This document shows, piece after piece, positions 10,072 through 22,889 of a stretch of DNA of 64,000 nucleotides; position 1 is the stretch's first letter; each line of letters begins with the position of its first letter. The notes under the pieces were generated by a model. The model did no database searches. It saw only the letters and a list, made by a program, of their open reading frames with translations, and was not told the origin of the DNA. The translations under genes were made by a program, and so were the position numbers. The DNA comes from Pseudothermotoga hypogea DSM 11164 = NBRC 106472. GTDB taxonomy: Bacteria > Thermotogota > Thermotogae > Thermotogales > DSM-5069. Location: contig NZ_CP007141.1 in assembly GCF_000816145.1 (NCBI RefSeq), positions 310,001-374,000 on the forward strand, given 5' to 3'.

Positions 10072-11749
10072 GGGCATCATAATCGTGGATAGAAACGCAA
10101 GAGTCCTCTACATGAACAAGCAAGCTTCCATCATACTCGGTATACCAGCCTCGAGTGTGATTGGCAAACATGTGGTCGACGCCATACCGAACACCAGGTT
10201 GCACATAGTCGTTCAGACGGGCAAGGCTGAGATAGACAACGTTCAGGACATAGGAGACGTGAAGATCATAACTTCGAGGATACCCATCAAGGACAAGAAC
10301 GGAGAAATCATAGGTGCCGTCGCAATCTTCAGGGACATCACGAGTGTGCAGAGGATGCTCGATGAGGTCACAAACCTCAGAGAGATGGAAGCACTGCTCA
10401 AGGCGATCATAGAGTCCACGAACGATGCGATATCCGTTGCAGACGCTGACGGTAAGATCGTCATGGTGAACAAGGCTTACACGAAGATAACAGGTTATTC
10501 GGCACAGGAGGTCATAGGTAAGCCCGCCACAATAGACATCGCCGAGGGCGAAAGCATGCACATCAGGGTCGCACAAACCAAACAGCCGATCTATGGAGCG
10601 AGACTCCTCGTGGGACCGACCCGAAAAGAGGTCGTGGTGGATGTCACGCCTCTGTTTGTCAAAGGCGAGTTCAGAGGGAGTGTGGGTGTGATACACGACG
10701 TTTCGGAGATCGTCCGTTTAAGCAAAGAACTCGAAGAGATGCGTCGGATCATGAGACGCATGAGTGCGAAATACACCTTCGACGACATAGTTGCGGAGAG
10801 CACCAAGATGAAGATCATCATAGAACAGGCCATGAAAGTCGCGCAGACCCCCGCGACGGTCCTGTTGAGGGGTGAGAGCGGTACAGGTAAAGAACTGCTT
10901 GCGCATGCGATACACAACGCCAGTGAAAGAAAGGATCAACCTTTTGTGAGTGTGAACTGTGCGGCGATACCGGAATCGGTCCTGGAGTCGGAACTCTTTG
11001 GATACGCCCCAGGTGCCTTCACTGGTGCCAAGAGAGAGGGGAAAAAGGGTCTGTTCGAAGAAGCACACAAAGGCACGATCTTTCTGGACGAAATAGGGAA
11101 GATGCCCTTATCTGTGCAGCCGAAATTACTGAGGTTTTTAGAAACGAAGGAAATAACACCTGTCGGTGGCACAAAACCCATAAAGATCGATGTTCGGATC
11201 ATCGCAGCGACGAACATGGACTTGGAGAAGATGGTGCAGGAAGGTTCCTTCCTGCCAGACCTTTACTTCAGGTTGAACGTCTTCCCCATACACATACCCC
11301 CACTGAGGGAGAGAAGAGAGGACATACCAATGCTCGTGCAACACATCATAAAGAAACTCAACCAGGAGTATGGAAGGATCGTCGAGGGTATATCACCCGA
11401 GGCTCTGCACAGACTCATGTCGTACGATTGGCCCGGTAACGTGAGGGAACTCGAAAACATCATAGGCAGAGCCATGATAACGATGGAACCGGATGAGAGG
11501 TTCATCAGAGCACATCATTTACCACCTTTGAAACTCTCCTATCAAGCCCAAGAAGTGCCGGGTGACGTGAAAGATCTCAGACGCGCATTGAGAGAGTACG
11601 AAAAGGGGTTAATAATGAAGGCACTGGAACGGAACAATTGGGACGTGCAAAACACCGCGAGAGAGATCGGAATGAGTGTCAGAACGCTGTATCATAGGAT
11701 GAAACTGTTGCAGATCGTCAGGCCGATGAGCAAGAGACGTCAGTCTTAA
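10025..11749 (+). CDS. sigma-54-dependent enhancer-binding protein with two PAS domains
   Basis: 574 residues. Two PAS domains (about 5-105 and 125-225) precede a short coiled linker, an AAA+ domain with Walker A GESGTGKE at 283-290, an intact GAFTGA loop at 330-335 (the element that contacts sigma-54), Walker [12 protein letters not shown], and a Fis-type helix-turn-helix at the C-terminus ([21 protein letters not shown]). Such proteins use ATP hydrolysis to open RpoN promoters. No receiver domain is present, so the PAS domains are the likely sensors. ATG 10025 has GAGGTGG upstream and overlaps rsmA by 47 bases. Confidence 0.92.
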   Translation: MTREELFETVLNSIVEGIIIVDRNARVLYMNKQASIILGIPASSVIGKHVVDAIPNTRLHIVVQTGKAEIDNVQDIGDVKIITSRIPIKDKNGEIIGAVAIFRDITSVQRMLDEVTNLREMEALLKAIIESTNDAISVADADGKIVMVNKAYTKITGYSAQEVIGKPATIDIAEGESMHIRVAQTKQPIYGARLLVGPTRKEVVVDVTPLFVKGEFRGSVGVIHDVSEIVRLSKELEEMRRIMRRMSAKYTFDDIVAESTKMKIIIEQAMKVAQTPATVLLRGESGTGKELLAHAIHNASERKDQPFVSVNCAAIPESVLESELFGYAPGAFTGAKREGKKGLFEEAHKGTIFLDEIGKMPLSVQPKLLRFLETKEITPVGGTKPIKIDVRIIAATNMDLEKMVQEGSFLPDLYFRLNVFPIHIPPLRERREDIPMLVQHIIKKLNQEYGRIVEGISPEALHRLMSYDWPGNVRELENIIGRAMITMEPDERFIRAHHLPPLKLSYQAQEVPGDVKDLRRALREYEKGLIMKALERNNWDVQNTAREIGMSVRTLYHRMKLLQIVRPMSKRRQS

Positions 11750-11808
11750 ACTTTGCTAAAAGCTAAGGTAATTCACGAGTCGTAGTATTTGTAATGAGAG
11801 GTGATTCC

Positions 11809-11970
11809 GTGCAGAGGTCGAAAAAGAACCTCAAGACTTTGTCCCAATACGAGTTGTTAAAACTCCTCAAAGATGGGCAAAAAGAAGCGAAAGAGGAGAT
11901 GTTCAGAAGAATGTCTTTGGAAAACGGTGAGACAAATGCAAGAAAATCAAAAGAAAACAAGGAACCGTAG
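11809..11970 (+). CDS. small conserved-looking protein, 53 residues, unknown function
   Basis: Starts at GTG 11809 after AGAGGTGATTCC and ends at TAG 11970. It is highly charged and helical in character (QYELLKLLKDGQKEAKEEMF), with no cysteines, membrane segment or signal peptide. Support is the strong ribosome binding site and its position filling an otherwise empty gap; it overlaps the following pseudo-ABC ATPase by 35 bases, suggesting translational coupling. I do not recognise a family. Confidence 0.6.
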   Translation: MQRSKKNLKTLSQYELLKLLKDGQKEAKEEMFRRMSLENGETNARKSKENKEP

Positions 11971-12664
11971 CTGCGTAGAACTCAGAAAATTTTCCCTTAT
12001 CATAGACAACGTGGTAGTGCTGAAAGACGTAGATCTGTCCTTTGAAGCGGGGCAGCTCACGGTCATTTACGGTCCAAGGGGTGCGGGCAAATCTGCCTTG
12101 TTGAGGTCGTTGTTGCGACTCAACAGGGAAATCTATGAAAACGTTGATTGGTCAGGAGAACTGCTCATAAACGAGAAGCCCATACAGGCTTACGACAAGA
12201 AACTGCTCAGACAGATGGTCTCGTACGTTGAACCATCTTTCGTGGAAGCCATGGACGAGCTGACCTTCGCCGATTTCATAAAGATAACCCTGTCGGACTC
12301 CGAAGCCTCCTTGGAAGATTTCGCTTCGGAACTCGACAGACTCGGGATACTCAAATTTCTCAAGCGTGAGCTAAAAACACCGATCAAGCAGTTCTACACG
12401 ATGGAAAAGATCATGCTGTTGCTCTTCGCGGCGATCGTTAGGAAATCCAGCGTGGTGGTGCTCGACTGCATACTGGACCACCTGGACGACGACACACTGG
12501 TTCCCGTGCTGAAGGAGTTGTTGAACATAAAGCAAGACAGAATCGTTGTTCTCAGCACCAGACAAAAACTGAGATTCCTACCGATCGCTGACCAGTTCGT
12601 GATGATGAAGAGTGGTAGAATTGAGTACAGAGGGGCTGCGAGAGAGTTCGTGTTGGAGAGGTGA
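11936..12664 (+). CDS. degenerate ABC ATPase-like protein (PstB-like)
   Basis: A 242-residue protein with an ABC nucleotide-binding-domain layout. Walker A is intact (YGPRGAGKSALL, from 45), and the following SLLRLNREIYENVDWSGEL is reminiscent of PstB phosphate-importer ATPases. The Q-loop glutamine (YVEPSF), the LSGGQ signature (only QFYTMEK where it should be), the Walker B glutamate (VVVLDC, Cys178) and the H-loop histidine (LSTRQ, Arg209) are all missing. It may bind but probably cannot hydrolyse ATP as a normal ABC dimer. No permease is adjacent. ATG 11936 is preferred (GGTGAG upstream) over the ATG at 11873. Confidence 0.75.
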   Translation: MQENQKKTRNRSCVELRKFSLIIDNVVVLKDVDLSFEAGQLTVIYGPRGAGKSALLRSLLRLNREIYENVDWSGELLINEKPIQAYDKKLLRQMVSYVEPSFVEAMDELTFADFIKITLSDSEASLEDFASELDRLGILKFLKRELKTPIKQFYTMEKIMLLLFAAIVRKSSVVVLDCILDHLDDDTLVPVLKELLNIKQDRIVVLSTRQKLRFLPIADQFVMMKSGRIEYRGAAREFVLER

Positions 12665-12668
12665 AACG

Positions 12669-13631
12669 TTGAAGGTCATAACTGTCACGCTGAATCCCGC
12701 CCTCGACAGGGAATTCATAATCGAAGGGTTTGCCGTGAACGCCTATCACAGGATCAAGACTCAGGACCACATGGTGATGAATCCTGGCGGCAAGGGTATC
12801 AACGTCTCTATGGCTTTGGCGAAGCTGGGAGTTTCCTCGATCGCCATAGGTATCATCGGGGGATACACGGGTCGTGTGCTCCTAACCGAATTGAACAAGA
12901 CGAGCCCACTCATCAGCACCAGCTTCGTGCACATAGAAGAGGAGACGAGAGAAAACATCGTGATCGTCGATCCCGTCAACCATACCATGACATCTATAAA
13001 CTCTCCAGGTCCGAGAGTGGACAAGAAAGCTGTCGAATTGCTCCTGAAACGCTACGAGATATACCTTTCCAGAGCTGAGGCGGTTGTGCTGTCTGGAAGC
13101 TTGCCCCAGGGACTGACGGGCGAAATCTATGGAAAGATGGCGAAAATGGCCAGGGAAAAGGGTAGAATGGTGTTCTTCGATATGATTGACGAGTACCTGA
13201 CGGAAGCTCTGGAGATCTGCGTTCCGGATGTGGTCAAGCCCGACGTGAGAGGGAGTTACACAATCTTGCAACAACGTTTGGAAAGCCTTGAGGATTACGT
13301 TGAGGCCGCAGCCAACCTCGTGAAGAGGGGCTGCAAGTTGGTGGTTGTCTCCTACGAAATCAAGAACGACGTGGTTGCTACTCAAGATGGTGTATGGTTG
13401 ATCAGCACCAAAGAGAAGGTCGAGCCTGAGAACATCTTAGGTGCTGGTGATGCTTACGTTGCGGCGATGGTTTACAAGAGACTGACAGACAGGAATACGA
13501 GCATGCTGGAGACTGCAAAGTTCGGTTACGCTGCCGCACTTGCAAAGACCAAGAAACTCACGAAGGAAATGCCCGAGTACGATGAAATAGGTGAAGCTCT
13601 CAATTCATGCAAGTTGGAGCGTCTCAGATGA
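12669..13631 (+). CDS. PfkB-family sugar-phosphate kinase (1-phosphofructokinase / tagatose-6-phosphate kinase type)
   Basis: 320 residues. FruK/LacC features: N-terminal TLNPALDREF, GGKGINVSMALAKLG, and the C-terminal anion hole/catalytic loop GAGDAYVAAMV with the base Asp. Starts at TTG 12669 with GGAGAGGTGA directly upstream; an in-frame upstream ATG lies inside the previous gene. No PTS genes are adjacent, so the natural substrate is uncertain: fructose-1-phosphate, fructose-6-phosphate and tagatose-6-phosphate are all used in the family. Confidence 0.85.
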   Translation: MKVITVTLNPALDREFIIEGFAVNAYHRIKTQDHMVMNPGGKGINVSMALAKLGVSSIAIGIIGGYTGRVLLTELNKTSPLISTSFVHIEEETRENIVIVDPVNHTMTSINSPGPRVDKKAVELLLKRYEIYLSRAEAVVLSGSLPQGLTGEIYGKMAKMAREKGRMVFFDMIDEYLTEALEICVPDVVKPDVRGSYTILQQRLESLEDYVEAAANLVKRGCKLVVVSYEIKNDVVATQDGVWLISTKEKVEPENILGAGDAYVAAMVYKRLTDRNTSMLETAKFGYAAALAKTKKLTKEMPEYDEIGEALNSCKLERLR

Positions 13632-13646
13632 GGTAGAGGTGATGCC

Positions 13647-14093
13647 GTGAGGGTCTACGATGTCATGGTCAGGGATGTGACCGCCGTCACGCAGGAAGAC
13701 AGTGTCGAAAACGTCGTACGGATCATGGCCACTCAGTTTTTGAGTGGGGTTCCTGTCGTTACCGAAGACATGAGGGTGATAGGTTTTGTGAGCGAAAGCG
13801 ATATAATCCGGGCCGCGATACCAGGATACTTTTCGCTTTTGCAATCTACGACTTTCATCCCCGACATGAGCCAGTTTCTCAAAATGGCTGCCAAGTTGAG
13901 GGACAAACCGGTTCGAGAAATCATGACGCATCCTCCACTCGTTGTGAACGAGAACGCTTCTCTGGCTCACGTTGCCGATCTGATGATAAAGCACAATGTG
14001 AAGATTCTCCCGGTCGTGGACGAGCACGGCCGGCTGTTGGGTGTGATCACGAGGACGAATATCGTTAGAGCGGCCATGGAAGGATATCTATGA
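13647..14093 (+). CDS. CBS-domain pair protein
   Basis: 148 residues made of two CBS motifs (about 3-60 and 88-146), each with the VMVRDVTAV / IMTHPPLVV start and a G-[VL]-[PS] turn (SGVPVVTE, KILPVVDEHGRL). Stand-alone CBS pairs usually bind AMP, ATP or SAM as regulators. GTG 13647 follows GAGGTGATGCC. It overlaps mtaB by 4 bases. No partner enzyme can be named. Confidence 0.85.
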   Translation: MRVYDVMVRDVTAVTQEDSVENVVRIMATQFLSGVPVVTEDMRVIGFVSESDIIRAAIPGYFSLLQSTTFIPDMSQFLKMAAKLRDKPVREIMTHPPLVVNENASLAHVADLMIKHNVKILPVVDEHGRLLGVITRTNIVRAAMEGYL

Positions 14094-15391
14094 GGGCCTT
14101 CGTAACCTTTTTGGGTTGCAAGGTGAACCAGTACGAGACCGAGCTGATCATTGAGCAGCTTGAACGTGCTGGAATAGTGGTTTCGTCACAACCAGTCGAT
14201 GTCGACATATGTGTTGTGAACACCTGCATGGTAACCAATGAGGCTGCGAGACAGTCCCGTCAACTTTTGAGAAAACTTAGGAGAATGAACCCAGATGCCC
14301 TTGTCATAGCCACGGGCTGTTATCCCCATTTGGACGCGCTGTCCATAAAAGACTGTGGAGTTGACCTGGTCCTTGGAAACAGAGAAAAGAAGGAGCTCGT
14401 GAAGCACATCAACGAATGGTTCCGGAACAAGGAACAGAAAGTGTTGATCTCACAACCAGATTATGAAATCAGCGAACAAGTGAGCAGTTTCCTCGCAGAC
14501 CGAGTCAGAGCTTATGTGAAGGTGCAGGACGGATGCGACGAATACTGCACCTACTGTATCGTACCACTCGCAAGAGGCAGAAAAATCAGAAGTAAACCAA
14601 CACAAGTCGTAATACGAGAAGTCAAAAACCTCGTCAACTCAGGTTACAAGGAGATCGTTCTCACCGGCGTGAACCTGGGCAGGTACGGTCGAGACATCGA
14701 CACCAGCTTGGCCCATCTTGTGAGACGATTGCTGAACGAGGTCGTGGAAGATTTTCGAATCAGACTCAGTTCGATCAACGTTCAGGACATATCTGCTGAG
14801 CTCATAGAACTGTTCAAGAACAATGAAAAGTTGTGTCCCCATCTGCACATACCGATCCAGAGTGGTTCGAACAAGATCTTGAAAGCCATGAACCGAAGCT
14901 ATACTGTCGAACAAGCTTTGGCACTTTTTGAGCGCCTGCGCAGCTTGGATCCGTTTTTCTCTATAACTACCGACATAATAGTGGGCTTCCCCGGAGAGAC
15001 CATCGGAGACTTCGAAGAAACTCTGGCACTCGTCAAAAGAGCCATGTTCTCCAGAGTACATGCGTTCAAGTATTCCGACAGGCCGAACACACCTGCGTCA
15101 CGCATGAGACATAAGGTTCCACCAGAAGAAAAAGACAGACGAATGAAACTGCTCAGAGAGATCGCAGAGAAAGTCGCAGCGGATTACCGTGCGGCATCGG
15201 TGGGAAAGATCAGAACGGTGCTCGTGGAAATGAACAAGGACGGTGTGAGTTACGGATACGACCAATATTACGTTCGTCACGAGTTTGTCTCCCTCAGTAC
15301 CAACGTTCTCGCGAAAGTTGTCGTGAAGAAACCAAACGGAGCAGGGGTGGTGTCGCAGGTTGTTAGTTTGGAGAAAAGCGTGGTTGACTGA
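14090..15391 (+). CDS. mtaB: tRNA (N6-L-threonylcarbamoyladenosine(37)-C2)-methylthiotransferase
   Basis: 433-residue radical-SAM methylthiotransferase. N-terminal MTTase domain opens with TFLGCKVNQYETE and carries the auxiliary-cluster cysteines (also VVNTCMVT and ATGCYP); radical SAM cluster motif CDEYCTYC follows, then IPIQSGSNKILKAMNR; a C-terminal TRAM-like segment ends the protein. It converts t6A37 to ms2t6A37 in ANN-decoding tRNAs. ATG 14090 overlaps the CBS gene. Confidence 0.92.
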   Translation: MRAFVTFLGCKVNQYETELIIEQLERAGIVVSSQPVDVDICVVNTCMVTNEAARQSRQLLRKLRRMNPDALVIATGCYPHLDALSIKDCGVDLVLGNREKKELVKHINEWFRNKEQKVLISQPDYEISEQVSSFLADRVRAYVKVQDGCDEYCTYCIVPLARGRKIRSKPTQVVIREVKNLVNSGYKEIVLTGVNLGRYGRDIDTSLAHLVRRLLNEVVEDFRIRLSSINVQDISAELIELFKNNEKLCPHLHIPIQSGSNKILKAMNRSYTVEQALALFERLRSLDPFFSITTDIIVGFPGETIGDFEETLALVKRAMFSRVHAFKYSDRPNTPASRMRHKVPPEEKDRRMKLLREIAEKVAADYRAASVGKIRTVLVEMNKDGVSYGYDQYYVRHEFVSLSTNVLAKVVVKKPNGAGVVSQVVSLEKSVVD

Positions 15392-16189
15392 AGCTGAAAC
15401 CAAGCTGGATATAGACGAACCAGGGTTCTTGTACGGAGGAGTGGCTTACGAAACTTTGCGAACGTACGATATGAAACTCTTCGCCCCCAAATATCATTAT
15501 GAAAGGCTGCTGAACACTCTCTCATATCTGGGCCTTGAACTGCCTTTGGACTATCCAACCTTCAGAAGGATACTGGAAGAAGGTGTTCAAAAGCTTGGAA
15601 AAGAGGCTTCAATCAGGGTCATTGTTGTTCCAAGGGGAAGGTTCAGTGCCTTCGAGTACTCACCCGAACACGGCGAGCTGATCGTTTACATGCGCGAGCT
15701 GAAGGTGGAACCACTGGGTTACGTTAAGATAAAGGTGAGCAACGTGAGGAAAATAGATCCGCTGTCTACACCTGCCGATTTGAAGGTCGCAGGCAGAACG
15801 GACATACTCTTGGCCAAACGTTCCAAAGGCGACGCTTACGACGTCATAATGATTGGAAATCGTGGACAGGTGTGCGAAGGAACCTTCACGAACGTCTTTC
15901 TCGTGAAAAAGGACAGGCTGATCACACCAAGCGTTGAGAGTGGTATTCTGCCTGGAATAACAAGACTGAACACGTTGAGACTTTGTCGAACTCTCGGTAT
16001 GACGGTCGAAGAACGCTGGGTTGAGCTGGCTGAGCTTTACGGTGCCGACGAAGTGTTTTTGACACACACAAGCAGGGGCATAGTCCCGGTAAACGAAATC
16101 GATGAATGGAAGCGCTACGAAACCAGGATCGGACAGTTTTTGGCGAGCAGGTTCGAGGAATTCATAAAGACTGTCAAGGAGAACTGGGA

Positions 16190-16193
<4 letters not shown>
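15360..16193 (+). CDS. class IV (PLP-dependent) aminotransferase / aminodeoxychorismate lyase-like
   Basis: 277 residues of fold-type IV: GFLYGGVAYETLRTY near the N-terminus, the PLP lysine in DLKVAGRTDILLAKR, and CEGTFTNVFLV, which aligns with the family E-x-x-x-x-N cofactor loop. The family covers branched-chain aminotransferase, D-amino acid aminotransferase and 4-amino-4-deoxychorismate lyase; sequence alone does not separate them. TTG 15360 is chosen because AGGGGTGGTG is 7 bases upstream; it overlaps mtaB by 32 bases. Confidence 0.8.
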
Positions 16194-18856
<2,663 letters not shown>

Positions 18857-18870
<14 letters not shown>

Positions 18871-20113
18871 AAACTACTGTTTGATTGACATTGGGAGTCA
18901 CACGTGTAAAGGTGTGGTCCTCAGACATACACCGCAAGGTTTGGAAGTGCTGGCGAAAGGATTTGTGAAGTCCAGGGGTATAGAGGGTGGCGATGTCAGG
19001 GATGTGGCTGCCATCATCGAAGTGATCGAGTCACTGGTCAACGAACTTGAACAGGAATCGAGGATCAAGCGTGCAGAATTCATAGTTTCGAGCAGCCACA
19101 GTAACGTTCGATTGATCGATCACGGCACAGAGTTGATCCTGTCCGAAAACGATAAGAAGACAGTGGACGAAGCAACAGCTGATTCGCTCAGTACAACTGC
19201 AGAAGAAGAACTCTCGAGCAACTACAGGCTGTTGCATTTCTACCCAAAGAGGTACATCGTAGACGGGACAAAGTATGTGCTGAACCCGGTGGGAATGAAC
19301 GCAAACAAGGTTCGTTTCGAAGCGGCCGCCGTCGTGATGGAAAAGGATTCCAGTTCGGTTTTCGATTTTCTGTCCGATACACTTCCAGAGCCTCTTTTTG
19401 TTGGACATTCGAGCCTTTTCGCGGCTGATTGTGCTTTGAGCGATGTGGAAAAGGAGAATGGTGTTTGCCTCGTCGATCTCGGATACTCCCACACTTTCAC
19501 GGTGATCTACCTTAATTCTGTTCCCACCAGGGTGCATGTGATACCGCTCGGACTTAAGAACGTTCTTCGCGATATATCGATCGTGCTCGGAACATCGATA
19601 GAAGAAGCAGAGCGACTGCTCAGGTCCGAAGGAAGCGCCGTTTACGGAGAATCGTCTTATGCGCAACAAAAGATCGAGTACAGGGGACTGGATGGCAGAA
19701 CCCTGAAGACCACCACGAAGGAGGAACTCGCACGGATAATACACGCCCGTTTGAGGGAGATTCTCACGAAGGTCAGAAGAACGATCAGAGAGTTCACGAT
19801 GCAGAGCCCGATCAACATGGTAGGAAAGTTACCCGGTGGGATCGTGTTCGTGGGTGGTGGAGCCAAAATACCCCGTCTCATAGACCTGGCCTTAGACGTG
19901 TTCGAAGGTCCGGCGCGCGTTGGAACGTTCAACGTTACGAACGTGCCCATTTTGAACGATGACGAGGCTGCGGACGATCCCGCACTGTGTGGTGTGCTGG
20001 GTGGAATAGTCCAACTCTTGAGGCAGAGTCAACCCATCGTTTCAGCAAAAACATCGAGTTCGAAAGAAAGTTTCTTCAGGAAGCTCGTTGAGATGTTCAA
20101 GAGTTTGTGGTGA
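18857..20113 (+). CDS. ftsA: cell division protein FtsA
   Basis: 418-residue actin-like protein that tethers FtsZ to the membrane. Nucleotide-binding motifs CLIDIGSHTCKG, VDLGYSHTF and VFVGGGAKIP are visible, and the C-terminus ends in an amphipathic helix (SFFRKLVEMFKSLW), the membrane-targeting sequence of FtsA. ATG 18857 (GGGGTGGGG upstream) is preferred to the GTG at 18848. It overlaps the preceding gene by 14 bases and lies 18 bases before ftsZ. Confidence 0.95.
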
Positions 20114-20131
20114 ACTTGAGGAGGCGATCCT

Positions 20132-21196
20132 ATGCCTTTCGAGCTGAGCAAGCAAGAGAAAGGTAAAGAAGCTGAGAAGCTGACAAGAAAGCGAATCCCC
20201 ATCATAAAGGTCATAGGGGTGGGGGGTGCGGGCAACAACGCGGTGAACCGCATGGCCAAGATGGGTTTGAAAAATGTTGTGCTCATAGCGGTGAACACTG
20301 ATGTGCAGGTTCTTGAAGAAACCGAAGCGGATCTGAAGATTCAAATAGGAGAACGCAGGACGCGTGGTCTTGGAGCGGGGGGAAATCCAAAGATTGGAGA
20401 GGAAGCCGCCCTGGAGAGTTTGGACAAGATAGAACAAGTCCTCAAAGACACTGACATGCTCTTCATCACCGCCGGGTTTGGCGGTGGGACTGGAACAGGT
20501 GCCACGCCGGTAATAGCCGAGGCGGCAAAAAAGCTGGGTGTGCTGACGGTTGCCGTTGTCACCACTCCTTTCTACTTCGAAGGCAAGGAAAGATGGCAGA
20601 GGGCAATGGAAGGATTGAGAAAAGTCAAGTCGAGTGTGGACACACTCATCAAGGTATCCAACAACAAGTTGCTCGAAGAGCTGCCCGCAGACGTGACGGC
20701 AGTCGAAGCATTCGCGGCGGCCGACGAGACGCTCCATCAGGGTGTGAGGGGCATCTCAGAACTCATAACTAAGAGGGGTTACATAAACCTTGACTTCGCT
20801 GACGTAGAATCGGTCATGCGCAACGCAGGCGTTGCGATGCTTGGTATAGGCATAGGAAAAGGCGCAAACAGAGCGGCAGAGGCTGCGAAAAAAGCCATGA
20901 CGAGCAGGTTGATGGAGCAACCTGTGGAGAACGCTAAGGCAATAATACTGAACGTCTCCGCACCGAAGACTGTGCAACTCAGGGAACTCCATCTGGCCGC
21001 TTCAATTGTGAGGCAGAGTTGCAGCGAAGAAGCGGACGTCAAGTTCGGCTTGATCATCGACGATGATCTTAAGGAAGACGAAATGAAAGTCACAGTCATA
21101 GCGACCGGTTTCGATCAGGAAGAGAGGATACTCTTCCCGGAAACGGACATACCGGCGATCTACAGGTTGGGCCTGGAGGACATGACGAATGCCTGA
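20132..21196 (+). CDS. ftsZ: cell division GTPase FtsZ
   Basis: 354 residues. Tubulin-type motifs: GVGGAGNNAVNRM, GGGTGTGATPVIAE (GTP-binding loop), and the T7 loop NLDFADVES. The end of the protein, DIPAIYRLG, is the conserved C-terminal peptide that binds FtsA. A strong GAGGAGGCGA precedes ATG 20132. Confidence 0.98.
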   Translation: MPFELSKQEKGKEAEKLTRKRIPIIKVIGVGGAGNNAVNRMAKMGLKNVVLIAVNTDVQVLEETEADLKIQIGERRTRGLGAGGNPKIGEEAALESLDKIEQVLKDTDMLFITAGFGGGTGTGATPVIAEAAKKLGVLTVAVVTTPFYFEGKERWQRAMEGLRKVKSSVDTLIKVSNNKLLEELPADVTAVEAFAAADETLHQGVRGISELITKRGYINLDFADVESVMRNAGVAMLGIGIGKGANRAAEAAKKAMTSRLMEQPVENAKAIILNVSAPKTVQLRELHLAASIVRQSCSEEADVKFGLIIDDDLKEDEMKVTVIATGFDQEERILFPETDIPAIYRLGLEDMTNA

Positions 21197-22889
21197 CAGG
21201 ATTAGGTACAGAAGGATCGGTGAGGTTCTCCTCGAGAAGGGTATCATCGCGAAGGAACAACTCAACAGAGCTCTGGAGCATCAAAAACATACCAAAAAAC
21301 CCCTCGGTGAGATCTTAGTCGAGTTGGGGTTCGTGACGTGGGAAGAACTCACAGAAGCGCTGGCAGAACAGTACAACCTGCCCATGCTCAAAGATTTTCC
21401 CAGGTCCATTCCTGCGGAAGTTTTGAACAGTTTGCCCAGAGCTTTGATTGAGGAGTTGCGTATCATTCCTATCGATAAGCGCGATGATCAACTTGTGCTT
21501 GTTACCGACAGCGTTTTCAACCTGAGCAGAATCAGAGGGGAAGTCAAGTTCATCACCGGAAAGGAACCACTGATCTATCTTGTGACACCGTCTTTGTTCG
21601 CACTCATGTACAAACAACACGTTCAGGGTGGTATCGCTGAGCTGGCACAACAGATACCAGTTGCGGAAGAGGTTGAACCCGAGGTTTTAACGATCGAGGA
21701 AACTGAAGAGCTCGAAGCAGAACCTGAAGCGCCGATCATCAAGATGGTGAACGCCCTCATCCAGAAGGCCGTGCAGATGGAAGCGAGTGATATTCACATA
21801 GAACCCTTCAGGAACTACGTGCGTGTGAGGTACAGAATTGATGGCCTTCTCCGCAAGATAATAGATTATCCTAAGGCTCAACACGGAGCGGTGGTCACAC
21901 GAATAAAAATCTTATCGGGACTGGATATATCCGAAAAGCGCCTGCCCCAGGATGGAAAGTTCTACATGAGCATACATGGTGAACAGTACGACTTCCGTGT
22001 TTCGACGATGCCGTCGGTCCACGGTGAAAAAGTGGTGATGAGGATACTCAGAGTCTCTGCGGCGTACAAGCAGCTTGAAGAACTTGGTTTCAGTGAGTAC
22101 AATTACAAGTTGATCTCTCAGCTCCTCATGAGGCCCAACGGTATCATCCTGGTCACAGGGCCCACTGGTAGTGGCAAGTCCACCACGCTCGTTGCTATGA
22201 TAAACAAATTGAAGGATATCACCGTGAACATAGTGACCGCCGAGGATCCGGTGGAGTACACCATAGATGGCGTAACTCAGTGTCAAGTGAACCCGGAAAT
22301 CGGTTTAACTTTTGCGAGGTTTCTGAGGTCTTTTCTGCGTCAAGATCCAGATATCATCATGATCGGTGAGATGAGGGACAAAGAGACAGCAAATCTGGCG
22401 GTCGAAGCTGCACTCACTGGACATCTTGTGCTCAGCACGCTTCACACGAACAGTGCTGCCGCCGCTGTAGACAGACTGGTCAACCTCGGTGTCGACAGGC
22501 ACCTTTTGTCCACAGCGTTGGTCGGTGTTGTGAGCCAGAGACTGGTGCGGAAACTCTGTGAAAACTGTCGAGTTAAAGCGCAGCTCAGGCCGGAATACTT
22601 GCAGATGTGGAAAGAAGTCTTCCCGGAACTGGATCCGGTAGAATATACAGTTGGTCCAGGGTGTGCAGAATGTAACGGTATGGGTTACAAAGGAAGGGTT
22701 GCAGTCGGTGAGGTCTTGGTTCTTGACAGAGAGATCAAGGATGTGATAGTGGCTGGTGGAAGCGAGAGGGAGATATACGATCTCGCATTGCGAAAGGGTA
22801 TGCGCCCCATGTTCATAGACGGCTTTGAAAAGGTCCTGAGGGGGATCACATCCTTCGAGGAAGTGCTAAGGGTGACGACGTCGATATGA
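21189..22889 (+). CDS. PilB/GspE-family secretion ATPase
   Basis: 566 residues. N-terminal MshEN/T2SSE_N domain with two copies of the (R/K)xGExLxxxGxxxxxxLxxAL pattern (IGEVLLEKGI and LGEILVELGF), the type that binds c-di-GMP in many homologues. The C-terminal ATPase has Walker A GPTGSGKSTTL, Asp and His boxes (GEMRDKETANLAVEAALTGHLVLSTLHTN), and a zinc tetracysteine (CENC, CAEC). It powers type IV pilus or type II-like assembly; the rest of the machine is not in the window. ATG overlaps ftsZ by 8 bases. Confidence 0.92.
   Translation: MPDRIRYRRIGEVLLEKGIIAKEQLNRALEHQKHTKKPLGEILVELGFVTWEELTEALAEQYNLPMLKDFPRSIPAEVLNSLPRALIEELRIIPIDKRDDQLVLVTDSVFNLSRIRGEVKFITGKEPLIYLVTPSLFALMYKQHVQGGIAELAQQIPVAEEVEPEVLTIEETEELEAEPEAPIIKMVNALIQKAVQMEASDIHIEPFRNYVRVRYRIDGLLRKIIDYPKAQHGAVVTRIKILSGLDISEKRLPQDGKFYMSIHGEQYDFRVSTMPSVHGEKVVMRILRVSAAYKQLEELGFSEYNYKLISQLLMRPNGIILVTGPTGSGKSTTLVAMINKLKDITVNIVTAEDPVEYTIDGVTQCQVNPEIGLTFARFLRSFLRQDPDIIMIGEMRDKETANLAVEAALTGHLVLSTLHTNSAAAAVDRLVNLGVDRHLLSTALVGVVSQRLVRKLCENCRVKAQLRPEYLQMWKEVFPELDPVEYTVGPGCAECNGMGYKGRVAVGEVLVLDREIKDVIVAGGSEREIYDLALRKGMRPMFIDGFEKVLRGITSFEEVLRVTTSI

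Noticed and set aside
11873-11935. N-terminal extension of the pseudo-ABC ATPase starting at ATG 11873
   Set aside because: It lies wholly within the 53-residue gene in another frame, is rich in Lys/Arg and has no ribosome binding site; ATG 11936 does.
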